Part shown: positions 8,308-16,850 of the stretch, piece after piece | How positions within the stretch are numbered: position 1 is the first letter of the stretch | Layout: every line of letters starts with the position of its first letter | Source: Natronosalvus caseinilyticus | GTDB lineage: Archaea; Halobacteriota; Halobacteria; Halobacteriales; Natrialbaceae | Reading direction: 5' to 3' | Assembly (NCBI RefSeq): GCF_017357105.1 | Contig: NZ_CP071596.1 | Location: 3,224,001-3,288,000, forward strand | Length of the DNA: 64,000 nt | Notes under the pieces: generated by a model | Databases searched by the model: none | Seen by the model: the letters and a program-made list of their open reading frames with translations, nothing else | What the model was told of the DNA's origin: nothing | Program-made: the position numbers and the translations under genes

Positions 8308-9159
8308 TCAGAACGTCTTCTTCCCTTCGTCCGTGATCACGCTCTCGAGGAGGGCGACAGGAGTCGCGTCGTAGGCCGGGTTCTCGATCGAGAATCCCTC
8401 CGTCGGCTCGGCCATGACCTCGACAGGCGTCCGGTACTCGTTCTCGAAGGCGAAGCCCTCGGAGACGATCTTCGCGGCGGAGCCGAGCACCGTGACCGGA
8501 ACCTCGAGTTGGGCCGCCGTCGACGCAATCGGAAAGGTGCCCACGCGGTTGTAGAGAAAGTCGTCGACGATGCAGTCCATGCCGATGAGCACGCGCGTAC
8601 ACTCGGGCAGGTAGTGGCCGTGGGCGCTATCGGTGATCAGGGTCACGTCGAGGCCCGGTAGCGTCGCCAGTTGCCGGGCCGTCTTGCGACCGATGTAGCG
8701 CGGCCGGGCCTCGGTGACGTAGACGTCGAAGCTCATCCCGCGCTCGGTGGCCAGCTCGAGGGCCTCGATGACAGTCGAGGAGAAGTCGTGGGTCAGGATC
8801 GTCTCGCCGTCCGAAAGGTACTCGAGGGCGTTCTCGGCGGCTCGCGTCTTCCCGGATTCGACGCGGGCGACAACGTCCTCGATTGCCGTTTCGGTGAACG
8901 TCTTGGCCTCCGAGACGGTGTCCGGGTCGGCGTCCTCGACCTGGTGGACGACCTCCCGGACCGCGTTCTGGAGCGAGGCGTGGGAGGGGTTTGCCCGACG
9001 GAGGGCCGTCGCGTTTCGGTCGAGGTCGCGGACGTACTCCTCGACGGTCGCGAAATCCCGCTCGAGGAGGTCCGTCAGCGCGCGCGTCGCCTTTATCGCT
9101 ACCACCGAGGAACTGTGCGTCTGCATTTCCTTGATCTCCTCGGCCGTCTCGTCGATCAT
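8308..9159 (-). CDS. eIF2B-alpha-like / ribose-1,5-bisphosphate isomerase family protein
   Basis: 283 residues from ATG 9159. It belongs to the eIF2B alpha/beta/delta-MtnA superfamily: helical N-terminal region (to about residue 110), then a Rossmann-like domain with [33 protein letters not shown] and [11 protein letters not shown]. Archaeal relatives include ribose-1,5-bisphosphate isomerase of the AMP salvage route (e2b2), and true aIF2B subunits are annotated the same way. The conserved GxD in GMDCI fits a sugar-phosphate isomerase site. Which role applies cannot be settled here. It stands upstream of pyrB in the same direction, 155 nt away. Confidence 0.88.
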   Translation of the reverse strand: MIDETAEEIKEMQTHSSSVVAIKATRALTDLLERDFATVEEYVRDLDRNATALRRANPSHASLQNAVREVVHQVEDADPDTVSEAKTFTETAIEDVVARVESGKTRAAENALEYLSDGETILTHDFSSTVIEALELATERGMSFDVYVTEARPRYIGRKTARQLATLPGLDVTLITDSAHGHYLPECTRVLIGMDCIVDDFLYNRVGTFPIASTAAQLEVPVTVLGSAAKIVSEGFAFENEYRTPVEVMAEPTEGFSIENPAYDATPVALLESVITDEGKKTF

Positions 9160-9271
9160 ACTCGAGCAGACTGCGGTCAGCACAAAAGGTGTTCCGGGTG
9201 GTTGGTTCTGCCGTCGATGCCGGCCGAAATCGAGTGCACGGCTTTTGGCTCGCCGCGGCGTGGAACCTGGT

Positions 9272-9619
9272 ATGACTGGCGCCGACACGGACACCGTCAC
9301 CGTTCGCTACACCTGCCCGCACTGTGACGCCGTCGTGAGCCTCGAGCGCGCCCCCGACCTCGCGGATCGGTCCGTGACGACCGTCCGCCAGCCCGGCTGG
9401 GAGTACGCGACGCGAACCGACCCGCTCGAGGTTCGCGAGGCGGCGGACGGCATCGCCTTTCGCTGCGGCGAGGACGGACCGGTGACCGACCGCGACGGGA
9501 ACGTGATCGAGGGCTGTGGCCGCCCCTACTTCCTCAACTTCGTTCGATTCGAACACGGCGTCGAACTCGAGCCGGAGCCGCCCACCTACGGCGGCCCGCG
9601 GTTCGACTTCCGAACGTGA
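9272..9619 (+). CDS. small cysteine-motif protein, hypothetical (possible zinc ribbon)
   Basis: 115 residues from ATG 9272. It begins TVRYTCPHCDAVVSLERA, giving one CxxC knuckle at about residues 15-18. Further cysteines in FRCGED and EGCGRPYF could complete a zinc site. The C-terminus is rich in Pro, Gly and Phe. It is divergent from the eIF2B-like gene, with 112 nt between the starts. Function unknown. Confidence 0.72.
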   Translation: MTGADTDTVTVRYTCPHCDAVVSLERAPDLADRSVTTVRQPGWEYATRTDPLEVREAADGIAFRCGEDGPVTDRDGNVIEGCGRPYFLNFVRFEHGVELEPEPPTYGGPRFDFRT

Positions 9620-9712
9620 GACGGCAGCCTCGAGCGGGGCGACGAGCGCTCGAGGCCGGCGCCCGCTGAAGACAACACAACGCTTTTCGAGCGCCAGCGG
9701 CCACCAGTAGGT

Positions 9713-10822
9713 ATGGACGAAGCCGCCGTCCGAGACCGTCTGCGAACGGTCGAGGACCCGGAACTGGGGGACGACATCGTCACGCTCGGCCTCGTGAACG
9801 ACGTGACCGTGAGCGAGGACGGCGAGGTCGCCGTCGACCTCGCCCTCGGGGCGCCGTACTCGCCGACCGAAACCGCTATCGCCGGCGCCGTCCGGGACGC
9901 CCTCGCCGAGGACGGGATCGACCCGGAGCTCTCCGCGAGCATTCCCGACCGCGACGACTCGAGCGGCGACGCGGTGCTCCCGAACGTCAAGAACGTGATC
10001 GCCGTCGCCTCCGGGAAGGGCGGCGTCGGGAAGTCGACCGTCGCGGTCAACCTCGCGGCGGGGCTCGCCCGGCAGGGCGCCCGCGTCGGCCTGTTCGACG
10101 CCGACGTCTACGGGCCGAACGTCCCCCGCATGGTCGACGCCGACGAGCCGCCGATGGCGACCGAGGACGAGACGCTCGTCCCGCCGGAGAAGTACGGCGT
10201 GAAGCTGATGAGTATGGCCTTCCTCGTCGGCGAGGACGACCCCGTCATCTGGCGGGGCCCGATGGTCCACAAGGTGATCACCCAGCTCACCGAGGACGTC
10301 GAGTGGGGCCACCTCGACTACCTGGTGATCGACCTCCCGCCGGGAACGGGCGACACCCAGCTGACGATGCTCCAGACCATCCCGGTGACGGGGTCGGTGA
10401 TCGTGACGACCCCCCAGGACGTTGCCCTCGACGACGCCCGAAAGGGGCTCCAGATGTTCGCCCGCCACGACACCGTCGTCCTGGGCATCGCGGAAAACAT
10501 GGCCACGTTCGTCTGCCCCGACTGCGGCGGCGAACACGACATCTTCGGAGCCGGCGGTGGGTCGGCGTTTGCCGAGACGCACGGCCTGCCCTTCCTCGGC
10601 TCGATCCCGCTCGACCCACGCGTTCGAGAGGGCGGCGACGAGGGCCAGCCGACCGTCCTCGACGAGGCGAGCGAGACCGGCAAGGCCTTCCGCGAGTTGA
10701 CCGCGTCGGTCGCGAACAACACCGGCATCGTCCACCGGCGAGCCGTCTCCGAGTCGGTTGCCGAGCGAACGCCGCCGGTCGACGCGGGCGAAGGCGCGGG
10801 TACGGGCGAGAGCGAGCGCTGA
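9713..10822 (+). CDS. Mrp/NBP35-family iron-sulfur cluster carrier ATPase
   Basis: 369 residues. The N-terminal DUF59/MIP18 domain (about residues 1-85; EDPELGDDIVTLGLV) is followed by a deviant Walker A P-loop, GKGGVGKST (about residue 104), a Walker-type FDADVYGPNVPRM, and VIDLPPGTGD. A CPDCGG pair near residue 265 is the cluster-bridging CxxC of ApbC/Mrp proteins. Family members bind and transfer 4Fe-4S clusters to target proteins as dimers. The C-terminus has a low-complexity acidic tail. It is followed by a small rightward gene 30 nt later. Confidence 0.95.
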   Translation: MDEAAVRDRLRTVEDPELGDDIVTLGLVNDVTVSEDGEVAVDLALGAPYSPTETAIAGAVRDALAEDGIDPELSASIPDRDDSSGDAVLPNVKNVIAVASGKGGVGKSTVAVNLAAGLARQGARVGLFDADVYGPNVPRMVDADEPPMATEDETLVPPEKYGVKLMSMAFLVGEDDPVIWRGPMVHKVITQLTEDVEWGHLDYLVIDLPPGTGDTQLTMLQTIPVTGSVIVTTPQDVALDDARKGLQMFARHDTVVLGIAENMATFVCPDCGGEHDIFGAGGGSAFAETHGLPFLGSIPLDPRVREGGDEGQPTVLDEASETGKAFRELTASVANNTGIVHRRAVSESVAERTPPVDAGEGAGTGESER

Positions 10823-10852
10823 GCCGATCATGAGCGAGTACACTGAGAGACC

Positions 10853-11074
10853 ATGAGCGACGACGAGTTCGAGCCCGATTCCGAACGGGTTGCCCTGCTC
10901 CGAGAAATCGCCGACGACGTCCGCGGCGACTCGAGCGAGAGCAAGCAACTGGCGAACATCCTCTACCGAACGAGCGACCTCTACGACGAGGCCGAGGACA
11001 CCTCGCCCGAGGAGATCGTCCGGAACGTCAAGTTCATCCTCGAGGTCACAGAACGCGGCGGTCTCGGGCGCTGA
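10853..11074 (+). CDS. small acidic helical protein, haloarchaeal hypothetical
   Basis: 73 residues, mostly helical and acidic: SERVALLREIADDVRGDS, then LANILYRTSDLYDE and PEEIVRNVKFILEVTERGG. No cysteines and no membrane helix. It lies 30 nt downstream of the Mrp ATPase gene in the same direction, so co-transcription is likely. No function known to me. Confidence 0.72.
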   Translation: MSDDEFEPDSERVALLREIADDVRGDSSESKQLANILYRTSDLYDEAEDTSPEEIVRNVKFILEVTERGGLGR

Positions 11075-11159
11075 CGTCCGGCTCTGGGGGCCTCGAGCGT
11101 CGAGGGCCATCGGAGGTCGGAGCGCGTCGTTTTTGTAGCCGCCGGCCCCAGGGACGACC

Positions 11160-11813
11160 GTGGACGCGAACCAGCAGTCGACGGCGAACCCGTTCGGCAT
11201 GGACGAGGCCTGCGAAAACTGCCCTGAACTCTGTGCGCCGCGCACGCAGGTCGTCCACGGCTACGGCGACGTGGGAGCCGACTTCCTGTTCGTCGGCGAG
11301 CGACCGAGCGCGCGCGCCGACGCGGTCGGGATTCCGTTCCTCGAATTGGGCCCCAAAGACGAACCCGGGGAGGGGATGGGAGGACTGTACCGAATCCTCC
11401 AGCGACTCGGCCTCTGCGCGAGCGCGAGCGACCCCGAGGAACCCGAACTCGCCAACGTCTACCTCACCCTGCTGACTCGCTGTCGGGACCCCGAGCGCCC
11501 GCCGACGGACGAGGAGATTATCACTTGCGAACCGTACCTCAACGCCGAAATTCGCATGATAAATCCCGAGATCATCGTCCCCGTGGGCCAGCGCGCGCTC
11601 ACCGAAATCGGCACCGAGTACACGACGACGGCCGCGGACGACCTCGAGATCGAGACCCACCACGCGACGACGATCCGAGGTCGCGGCTTCGAACTCGTGC
11701 CCATGCTCGAGCCCGCGTCCCAGACCCAGGCCCAGACCCAGGCCTGGCTCGAGCACTTCGTCGACCTGATGGCGTCCGATTATCGACAGACGAAGGGGCG
11801 ACAGGGGCGCTGA
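11160..11813 (+). CDS. uracil-DNA glycosylase superfamily protein (family 4-like, divergent motifs)
   Basis: 217 residues from GTG 11160, with a T-rich TATA-like element about 25 nt upstream. Four cysteines are spaced as in 4Fe-4S family-4 enzymes: CENC at about residues 19-22, then TRC and ITC in the middle (the extra Cys in PELC is additional). Motif A reads GERPS with a later IPF, where family 4 has GExPG. Motif B reads LEPAS where active enzymes have a catalytic HP. It therefore belongs to the superfamily by fold, but glycosylase activity is doubtful. Codon use is typical of the region. Confidence 0.8.
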   Translation: MDANQQSTANPFGMDEACENCPELCAPRTQVVHGYGDVGADFLFVGERPSARADAVGIPFLELGPKDEPGEGMGGLYRILQRLGLCASASDPEEPELANVYLTLLTRCRDPERPPTDEEIITCEPYLNAEIRMINPEIIVPVGQRALTEIGTEYTTTAADDLEIETHHATTIRGRGFELVPMLEPASQTQAQTQAWLEHFVDLMASDYRQTKGRQGR

Positions 11814-11902
11814 CGGGGGCCGCGGGGAGGACCAAGCGGAGGCCGCGGACGCCGGAACTGTCGGGACTGATCGCCCGAATTTGGCACGCTGAGCCACACA
11901 AC

Positions 11903-11910
11903 GCTTAAAT
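11903..11910 (+). promoter_or_regulatory. TATA-like element before the UPF0058 gene
   Basis: GCTTAAAT ends 24 nt before the ATG at 11934, fitting a leaderless transcript. Confidence 0.5.
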
Positions 11911-11933
11911 CGGAACCGTTCATAGTCGCGAGT

Positions 11934-12212
11934 ATGCACAAGGACGAACTGCTCGAGCTCCACGACGAACTCGTCGTCATCATGGAGTACTTCTCCGAGC
12001 GAGAGCACGTCGACGAGAGCCTCTTCGACGCCTATCACCAACTCGACGTCGACCCCGACGACGTCCACAAGTCGAAGAGCGAGCACAAACACGCCGTCTT
12101 CGTCCTCGGTAATGCGCTCGCGAACGCGATGAGCGAGGACGAGTTCTCGAGCGCGGGCCGGATCGGCAAACGCATGAAGGAACTGGCCGACGACGCCGAG
12201 TCGAAGATCTAG
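11934..12212 (+). CDS. UPF0058 family protein
   Basis: 92 residues: MHKDELLELHDELVVIMEYF, then VDPDDVHKSKSEHKHAVFVLG. This is the archaeal UPF0058 family, a small all-helical protein of unknown function with clustered His/Asp/Glu residues that may bind metal. Length is normal for the family. It is preceded by its own leaderless-type promoter and appears to be monocistronic. Confidence 0.88.
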   Translation: MHKDELLELHDELVVIMEYFSEREHVDESLFDAYHQLDVDPDDVHKSKSEHKHAVFVLGNALANAMSEDEFSSAGRIGKRMKELADDAESKI

Positions 12213-12266
12213 CTGGGACTCGAGGCCGACGATCGTTTTCGGGTTCGCCACCGAACCAGGCGAAAC

Positions 12267-12274
12267 GTATTTAC
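12267..12274 (+). promoter_or_regulatory. TATA-like element before the large coiled-coil gene
   Basis: GTATTTAC lies 22 nt before the ATG at 12297, fitting a leaderless start. Confidence 0.45.
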
Positions 12275-12296
12275 ACCGGTCCTCGCTTGTTGAAAC

Positions 12297-14804
12297 ATGG
12301 ATCCGCGCACGCAAGAGCGCGTCGAGCGATGGGACTCCCGTCCGTTTTCCGGCGGCTACGACGGTCTCTCTTCACTCGCCGACGAGGAGTTCTCCGGTGC
12401 CGTGACGTCCGGTGGTGCCTGGGCGTTCATGCTCAACGGACGCATCGTCGGCGTCGTCGACGGCGCTCTCGAGCAGTTCGACGGAGCGAGTGGGACGACG
12501 TACGTCGCACCCCACCCCTCGCTCCCGTTGCTGTGTACGATGGACGAACAGGGCGGCGAAACCAGGGCGAAGTACTACACGAACGACACGCCACTGAGCG
12601 AGGTCGACCAGACGCTCCAGGAGGGGTCGTTCACCGGCTACGTCGAACTGAGTGAGCAGGTACTCAGCGGCGACTACTACCTCGTGTACTACGGCGGTCG
12701 CCGGATGGCCGCGGCTTACATCGGGAACGCACAGCGACTCCTGACCGGCGACGAAGCGTTCGAGCGTGCCGACGACGAGGTCGGTATCTACGAGGTCGTC
12801 GACGTCGACGTCGACATCCGTGACGTCCCGGGGTCGGCACCGACACCGGAGCCGACGTCCGGGGGCTCGACGGCATCGGCGGCCGGGTCCGGCGCTGCGA
12901 GCGGGATAGCCGATGCGTCCAGTCCGTCGACCGACGGCGAGCGCGACGGCCAATCGCAGTCAGAACCGGTCTCCGATGAAACGAGCGATACCGCCGGTGG
13001 GATCACGACGACTGCGACAGCCGAACCGGACTCGGAGACAGTAGAGACGACCGGCATCACGGAACCGGCGACCGAAGCCGACGCTCGAGCGGACGCCGAG
13101 TCGGCCGATGACGGGTCGACTACCGACGCGCAGCCGATGCCTCCAGCGGATGGTGAGAGCCGATCAGACGCGGGTAGTGAGCCCAGTCGCGACCACTCCG
13201 ACGCGCCCGATACGTCGACCGGCGACGGGCCGGACGCGGAGACGCCCGTGGAGGATGCCGAACCGATGCCGCCGGCCTCGGGCGAGTCGCCCGATCCCGA
13301 GGAGGTTGAGGCAGCCGCGGAGGAACTCGGCGCCGACGGCGTTCCCTGGGAGGGTGTCGACGAAGACGACGAAGACGACAGGGGGGCCGAGGCCCGCGAA
13401 GACCGTGAAGCCCCCGAGGTTCAGGACGGCGACGAACGAGAGACGGCCGACCGAGCACCCGACACCGACAACGAGCCGTCGGAGACCGATCCGCTCGACG
13501 AACGCTTCAAACAGGAGGAGCAATGGCGGGAAACCCGGAACATCCCCTCGATCGACCCGGAGAAGACCTCGCGTCCCGACCGGTCCGACGACGGGTCGAA
13601 ATCGCGATCGAGCACCGAGGGTCGGCGCCGAACGACGGGCGGTCGGTCGCGCCAGTCCGGATCGTCGACCGCCTCGTCAGCAGCCAGTGGGGCCTCGTCG
13701 ACCCAGGCGTCGAACTCGAGTAAGGACCAATCGAAGCAACAGCAGGACGGAACCCCCAGCGGACCGGGACAGGGTCGTACTCAGTCCAACGCCAGCAGCG
13801 CGAGAAACGTCCCCCGGGAGGCCCTCGAGGAGGACATGCTCGAGCGCGAGGACAAGATCGACCGACTCACCCAGCGCGTCGACGAACTCGAGCGAGAGAA
13901 GGGGACGCTCAAGGAGCGCCAGCAGGAACTCGCGACCGAGCGCGACCGGTACCGGGAGCGCGCCGAGGAACTCTCGGCGACCGTCGACCGATTGCAACAG
14001 CGCATCGAGACGCTCGAGACCGAACTCGAGCGGGTTCGAGCGGCCGACGCCGCTGGCGTCCCCGTCGACGGGACCAGCCTCTCGCCCCAGGAGGCGCTCT
14101 CCAGGACCAACCTGTTCGTCCGGTACGCCTCGAAGAGCCAGCCCACGTTAGCGACGGCTCACGAAGATAACGTGAGTCGTGAGGACGTCGCGGAGAACCT
14201 CCGTCTCGAACACCACACGCAGTTCGACGCGAGCGAGGTCGTCGTCGACGGCCAGTCCTACGAGGCGTTCCTCGGGTCGCGGATCGAGTACCAGTTCGTC
14301 GAGTGGCTCGTCGCGACCCTGCCGTTCGAGATCCGCGATACCGGCCACGCGGACGGCCTCGGTGAGCTCTACGACGCCCTCCCCCGCATCGATCGAGCCG
14401 AACTCGACGCCTCGATATCCCTCGACGGGGACGACACCGAGGGCGTTCCCGACGAAGTCGCATTCGACGTCGTCGCTTTCGACAAGATGGGGAACCCGTT
14501 GCTCGCGGCCAACCTCGACGGATCGCGCGATCCCGCCAGTCAGACGGATCTCGAGACGCTGGAGGAGTCCGTCTCGGCGGTCAAAGCCAACCACGGCGAA
14601 CTCGCCGCGGCGTTTTTCGTCACCTCGAGTTTCTTCGAACCGGGCGCCCTCGAGGTGACCGAGCAGGCGACCGGCGGCGGCGGCTTCCTCACGCGAGACT
14701 CACGGCTGAGTTACGTGTCGCTGTCGCGAAAACAGGGTGGATATCACCTGTGTCTCGTGGAGTCGCGTTCGGGCGGCTTCCACATGAACGTCCCAGAACT
14801 CTAG
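12297..14804 (+). CDS. large haloarchaeal protein: N-terminal beta domain, acidic linker, coiled coil, C-terminal alpha/beta domain
   Basis: 835 residues. Residues 1-180 form a globular beta-rich domain (SGGAWAFMLNGRIVGVVDGA, then YYLVYYGGRRMAAAYIG). Residues 180-480 are low-complexity and rich in Ser, Thr, Asp, Glu and Pro. Residues about 508-581 are a clear heptad coiled coil (RTQRVDELEREKGTLKE-like pattern). Residues 590-835 form a second domain with VAFDVVAFDKMGNPLLAANL and a terminal GGFHMNVPEL. It probably oligomerises through the coil. I recognise a haloarchaeal conserved architecture but no biochemical function. It converges on a winged-helix gene, with one base between the stop codons. 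Confidence 0.85.
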   Translation: MDPRTQERVERWDSRPFSGGYDGLSSLADEEFSGAVTSGGAWAFMLNGRIVGVVDGALEQFDGASGTTYVAPHPSLPLLCTMDEQGGETRAKYYTNDTPLSEVDQTLQEGSFTGYVELSEQVLSGDYYLVYYGGRRMAAAYIGNAQRLLTGDEAFERADDEVGIYEVVDVDVDIRDVPGSAPTPEPTSGGSTASAAGSGAASGIADASSPSTDGERDGQSQSEPVSDETSDTAGGITTTATAEPDSETVETTGITEPATEADARADAESADDGSTTDAQPMPPADGESRSDAGSEPSRDHSDAPDTSTGDGPDAETPVEDAEPMPPASGESPDPEEVEAAAEELGADGVPWEGVDEDDEDDRGAEAREDREAPEVQDGDERETADRAPDTDNEPSETDPLDERFKQEEQWRETRNIPSIDPEKTSRPDRSDDGSKSRSSTEGRRRTTGGRSRQSGSSTASSAASGASSTQASNSSKDQSKQQQDGTPSGPGQGRTQSNASSARNVPREALEEDMLEREDKIDRLTQRVDELEREKGTLKERQQELATERDRYRERAEELSATVDRLQQRIETLETELERVRAADAAGVPVDGTSLSPQEALSRTNLFVRYASKSQPTLATAHEDNVSREDVAENLRLEHHTQFDASEVVVDGQSYEAFLGSRIEYQFVEWLVATLPFEIRDTGHADGLGELYDALPRIDRAELDASISLDGDDTEGVPDEVAFDVVAFDKMGNPLLAANLDGSRDPASQTDLETLEESVSAVKANHGELAAAFFVTSSFFEPGALEVTEQATGGGGFLTRDSRLSYVSLSRKQGGYHLCLVESRSGGFHMNVPEL

Positions 14805-14805
14805 G

Positions 14806-15111
14806 CTAGCCTTCGACTTCGGCGACGTCTTCGATCTTCATGCCCTCGAGTTTGTCCACGATCTCGTCGAGTTTGCCGTCGAGTTCGTCGACGAACTCGA
14901 CCGTCCGCTCGGTCTTGATCGCACCCTGGCTGGAGGGCTCGATGAGGTTCTCTTCCTCGAGGACGCGCAGGGAGTACCGAACCTTGTGGTGGGGGTACCC
15001 GGTTTCGTTGGACATCTTGACGATCCCGATCGGTTCGTTCTCGATGACCATCTTCAGGACCTGCAGATGTCGTTCCAGCATATCGACTTCCTTCTCAAGT
15101 CGGTCTATCAT
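14806..15111 (-). CDS. winged-helix transcriptional regulator
   Basis: 101 residues from the ATG at 15109-15111. The winged-helix core is IGIVKMSNETGYPHHKVRYS (recognition helix), followed by LRVLEEENLIEPSSQGAI as the wing. A helical N-terminus (LEKEVDMLERHLQVLKMV) and an acidic C-terminal helix probably dimerise. It belongs to the predicted-regulator type common in haloarchaea. An AT-rich box (CTTTTAAAG, 15137-15145) 26-34 nt upstream supports the start. The target is unknown; purA is divergent across a 271-nt gap. Confidence 0.85.
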   Translation of the reverse strand: MIDRLEKEVDMLERHLQVLKMVIENEPIGIVKMSNETGYPHHKVRYSLRVLEEENLIEPSSQGAIKTERTVEFVDELDGKLDEIVDKLEGMKIEDVAEVEG

Positions 15112-15136
15112 GGCATTTGTTAACTTGTCTTTGCAC

Positions 15137-15145
15137 CTTTTAAAG
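15137..15145 (-). promoter_or_regulatory. TATA element of the winged-helix regulator
   Basis: The minus strand reads CTTTAAAAG here. Its distance to the ATG at 15111 fits a very short or absent leader. The 271-nt gap up to purA holds this promoter and the purA promoter; no extra gene is convincing. Confidence 0.55.
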
Positions 15146-15350
15146 ATTGCCCTCGAGTCGCGGCAAAATGAACCGTCACCTGACACTCTGTCGTGACAGG
15201 AGTTAACGTTTCGGGTTCAGATATTGGGGCAGAGGGCGACGAATGCTCGAAAAGATATTCACGACTACCCAGATTTTCTCTTCGAAAAGGAGTCCCCTAT
15301 ACACGAACGTGGATCGAATGTCGCCTCTCGCGCCCCACAGACCGTAACCG

Positions 15351-15357
15351 GTTTATC
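15351..15357 (+). promoter_or_regulatory. TATA-like element of purA
   Basis: GTTTATC lies 25 nt before the purA ATG at 15383, fitting a leaderless transcript and favouring this ATG over the long in-frame upstream extension. Confidence 0.55.
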
Positions 15358-15382
15358 GGCCGGGCAAGAATCCGGCGCCTGT

Positions 15383-16765
15383 ATGACTGTCACAATCGTC
15401 GGGTCGCAACTCGGCGACGAGGGCAAAGGCGGCGTCGTCGACCTCTACGGCGACGCTGCTGACGTCGTCGCTCGCTACCAGGGTGGCGACAATGCCGGCC
15501 ACACCGTCGTTCACGGCGGCGAAACGTACAAACTCTCGCTGGTGCCATCCGGCGCCGTGCGCGGCAAGACCGGCGTCCTCGGCAACGGCTGCGTCGTCAA
15601 CCCCGAGACGCTGTTCGACGAACTCGATCAACTCCGTGAACGGGGCCTCGAACCCGACGTTCGCGTCGCCGAGCGCGCGCACGTGATACTCCCGTATCAC
15701 CGCGTGCTCGACGGCATCGAGGAGGAAGAAAAGGCCGACCTCGCCGCGGGAACGACCAAGCGCGGCATCGGCCCCACCTACGAGGACAAAGCGGGCCGCC
15801 GCGGCGTTCGCATCGGCGACCTCCTCGACCCCGAGGTCCTGCGCGACCGCCTCGAGTACGTCGTCCCCCAGAAGCGCGCGCTCGCCGAGGACGTCTTCGG
15901 CGTGACGCTCGAGGGCGAGACGGCGGACGCCTTCGACGTCGGCCACCTCTTCGAGACCTACCGCGCCTACGGCGAGCGCCTCGAGGACGAGGATATGACC
16001 GTCGACTGCGGCACCTTCCTCCAGGAGCGCGTCGACGCGGGCGAGAACGTCCTGCTCGAGGGCGCTCAGGGGACGTCGATCGACATCGACCACGGAGTCT
16101 ACCCCTACGTCACGTCGTCGAACCCGACTGCCGGGGGCGCGACCGTCGGCACCGGCCTGGGACCGACCGTCGTCGGCCAGGGCGAGGTCATCGGCATCGT
16201 GAAGGCCTACCTCTCCCGGGTGGGCACCGGCCCGCTGCCGACCGAACTCGGCGGCGTCGAGGGGCAGACTCCCGGCTACGAGGCTGATGCGGCCGACGAG
16301 AACGAAGACGAAGAAGAACTCGCGACCTACATCCGCGACGAGGGCGGCGAGTACGGTACCGTCACCGGGCGCCCCCGCCGCGTCGGATGGCTCGACATCC
16401 CCATGTTGCGCCACGCCGCCCGCGCAAACGGCTTCACCGGCCTCGCGGTCAACCACATCGACGTCCTCGCCGGACTCGAGGAGGTCGAGGTCGGCCACAG
16501 CTACGAGTTCGACGGCGAGGAAATCTTCACCGTCCCACCGACGACCGAGCAGTGGGCCCGCTGTGAAGCCACCTACCGTACTTTCGAGGGCTGGCCGGAC
16601 GTCGACTGGGCGGCCGTCGCCGAGGAGGGCTACGAGGCCATCCCCGAGAACGCGCGGACGTACCTCGAGTACCTCTCGACGGAACTCGACGCGCCGCTTT
16701 ACGCCATCGGGGTCGGTCCAGGACGCGAACAGACGGTCGTCCTCGAGTCGCCTTACGACGAGTAG
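15383..16765 (+). CDS. purA: adenylosuccinate synthetase
   Basis: 460 residues from ATG 15383. It makes adenylosuccinate from IMP, aspartate and GTP, the first committed step of AMP synthesis. The N-terminal GTP loop is VGSQLGDEGKGGVVD (QLGDEGK for the usual QWGDEGK), followed by GGDNAGHTVV, GIGPTYEDKAGRRGVR and the EGAQGTSIDIDHGVYPYVTS catalytic loop. An acidic insert (DEDE-rich, about residues 300-315) precedes GTVTGRPRRVGWLD. The length is slightly above the usual 430 because of this insert. Single gene, with a divergent regulator upstream. Confidence 0.97.
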   Translation: MTVTIVGSQLGDEGKGGVVDLYGDAADVVARYQGGDNAGHTVVHGGETYKLSLVPSGAVRGKTGVLGNGCVVNPETLFDELDQLRERGLEPDVRVAERAHVILPYHRVLDGIEEEEKADLAAGTTKRGIGPTYEDKAGRRGVRIGDLLDPEVLRDRLEYVVPQKRALAEDVFGVTLEGETADAFDVGHLFETYRAYGERLEDEDMTVDCGTFLQERVDAGENVLLEGAQGTSIDIDHGVYPYVTSSNPTAGGATVGTGLGPTVVGQGEVIGIVKAYLSRVGTGPLPTELGGVEGQTPGYEADAADENEDEEELATYIRDEGGEYGTVTGRPRRVGWLDIPMLRHAARANGFTGLAVNHIDVLAGLEEVEVGHSYEFDGEEIFTVPPTTEQWARCEATYRTFEGWPDVDWAAVAEEGYEAIPENARTYLEYLSTELDAPLYAIGVGPGREQTVVLESPYDE

Positions 16766-16850
16766 CGCTCCAGGCCGCCCGTTCGACGAACCGAGCCGTT
16801 TTCTGGCGCGTTCTCGAGCACGTCAGGATCCGTTTCGTCACGGACCCGGC

